Made by a program: the position numbers and the translations under genes. A stretch of 5,001 nucleotides of DNA from Rubrobacteraceae bacterium. Lineage in GTDB: Bacteria > Actinomycetota > Rubrobacteria > Rubrobacterales > Rubrobacteraceae. The stretch is taken from assembly GCA_013698525.1 (NCBI GenBank), contig JACCSM010000082.1, forward strand, positions 1 through 5,001. The letters run 5' to 3'. This document shows, piece after piece, positions 4,513 through 5,001 of this stretch; positions within the stretch are counted from its first letter, which is position 1, and the number at the start of each line of letters is the position of its first letter. A model generated the notes under the pieces. That model was not told where the DNA came from. It searched no databases and saw only the letters and a program-made list of their open reading frames with translations.

Positions 4513-5001
4513 TCAGGAGATGGCCCGGTCCATGGCCTTCACGTTCGGCTCGCGGCCGGTCCAGAGCTTCTGTGCCAGTACGCCCTGGTAGAGCAACATT
4601 CGGTCGCCGGCGACGACGGGGACGTCCCGGTCGCGGGCCAGTTGGACGAGTGGTGTCTGTGTCCCTGGTCGGTAGACTGCGTCGCAGAACGCCCTGCCCT
4701 CTCGCACGTAACCGGATGGTACCGGCATGGGGTCTCCCTCCTTCATCCCTAGGGGGGTGGCGTTGATGACGATCTCTGCGTCAGGCATCTCGTCTTCGAG
4801 CGCGTCTAGGGGATAAATCGCGGGCACTTTTATACCCGTGCCGTATAGCTTGTTTCTAAGGTGTGCGGCGCGTTCGACGTTTCGGTTGGCGATGTGAAGT
4901 TCGCCAACACCTACGTTGCCGAAGGCGACTGCGATGGCGGCGGCGGTACCCCCGGCACCGAGGAGCAAGACACTCCTGCCCGAGAGTTCTATGCCGGCCT
5001 C
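4513..5001 (-). CDS. aroE: Shikimate dehydrogenase, C-terminal part (5' end outside window)
   Basis: The minus-strand frame is open from 5001 to the TGA at 4515-4513, giving 162 residues. The gene continues past the window edge, so the TTG at 4968 is not the start. The product reduces 3-dehydroshikimate to shikimate with NADPH in the cytoplasmic shikimate pathway to aromatic amino acids. Visible are the NADP-binding glycine loop LLLGAGGTAAA (12-22 of the fragment), NRN at 39-41, whose Arg is the usual contact for the NADP phosphate, and INATPLGM at 79-86. The conserved C-terminal block runs from DAVYRPGTQTPL (107-118) to GDRMLLYQGVLAQKLWTGREP (132-152), including the conserved Gln139. The N-terminal substrate domain with the catalytic Lys and Asp is outside the window. 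A full-length enzyme is about 270-290 residues, so over half is present. It converges on the metal-transporter operon and is probably unrelated to it. Quinate/shikimate dehydrogenase paralogues (YdiB type) cannot be fully excluded. Confidence 0.9.
   Translation of the reverse strand, partial: EAGIELSGRSVLLLGAGGTAAAIAVAFGNVGVGELHIANRNVERAAHLRNKLYGTGIKVPAIYPLDALEDEMPDAEIVINATPLGMKEGDPMPVPSGYVREGRAFCDAVYRPGTQTPLVQLARDRDVPVVAGDRMLLYQGVLAQKLWTGREPNVKAMDRAIS

Noticed and set aside
4340..4766. Three overlapping plus-strand open frames in the convergent region
   Set aside because: They overlap aroE in antisense, and their proximal part is the translation of the dispersed hairpin repeat (SFPRKRES), a well-known source of false gene calls. 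GAGGAGG near 4444 is not followed by a supported gene.

Overview
The window is GC-rich bacterial chromosome, very GC-heavy at third codon positions, with non-ATG starts (TTG, GTG, GTG) and tightly packed genes. Codon style and the gene set (MoxR ATPase with CoxE-like VWA protein, zinc-ribbon Nudix, NicO/UreH-type transporter) suggest an actinobacterium, perhaps near Rubrobacter. That placement is an impression, not a demonstrated result. No phage, transposase, tRNA, rRNA or CRISPR was seen.

Layout: (1) 3-368 (+) is the C-terminal end of an iron-containing alcohol dehydrogenase that begins outside the window. (2) 369-478 is intergenic and holds a strong GC hairpin, a likely terminator, then an AT-rich leader. 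(3) 479-4308 (+) is a compact four-gene operon: a MoxR/CoxD-type AAA+ ATPase (TTG start), a CoxE-like VWA protein (6 nt gap, same reading frame), a zinc-ribbon Nudix hydrolase (4-nt GTGA overlap) and a NicO/UreH-type nickel/cobalt transporter (9 nt gap, with its Shine-Dalgarno over the previous stop). (4) 4309-4512 is a convergent intergenic region with one hairpin next to the stop codon and one dispersed-repeat-type hairpin with a GAAA loop. (5) 4513-5001 (-) is the C-terminal two thirds or so of shikimate dehydrogenase (aroE), truncated by the window edge.

How the genes may work together: MoxR ATPases paired with VWA proteins act in known cases (CoxD/CoxE, NorQ/NorD, CbbQ/CbbO, magnesium chelatase subunits) as ATP-driven machines that remodel or metallate a client enzyme. 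Here the pair is tightly linked to a predicted metal transporter. Histidine-rich stretches occur in the ATPase tail, the VWA linker and the transporter loop. A metal-handling module is therefore a reasonable hypothesis. No client enzyme (for example a CO dehydrogenase large subunit or nickel enzyme) is visible, so substrate and metal remain unknown. The most interesting part of the window is this operon.
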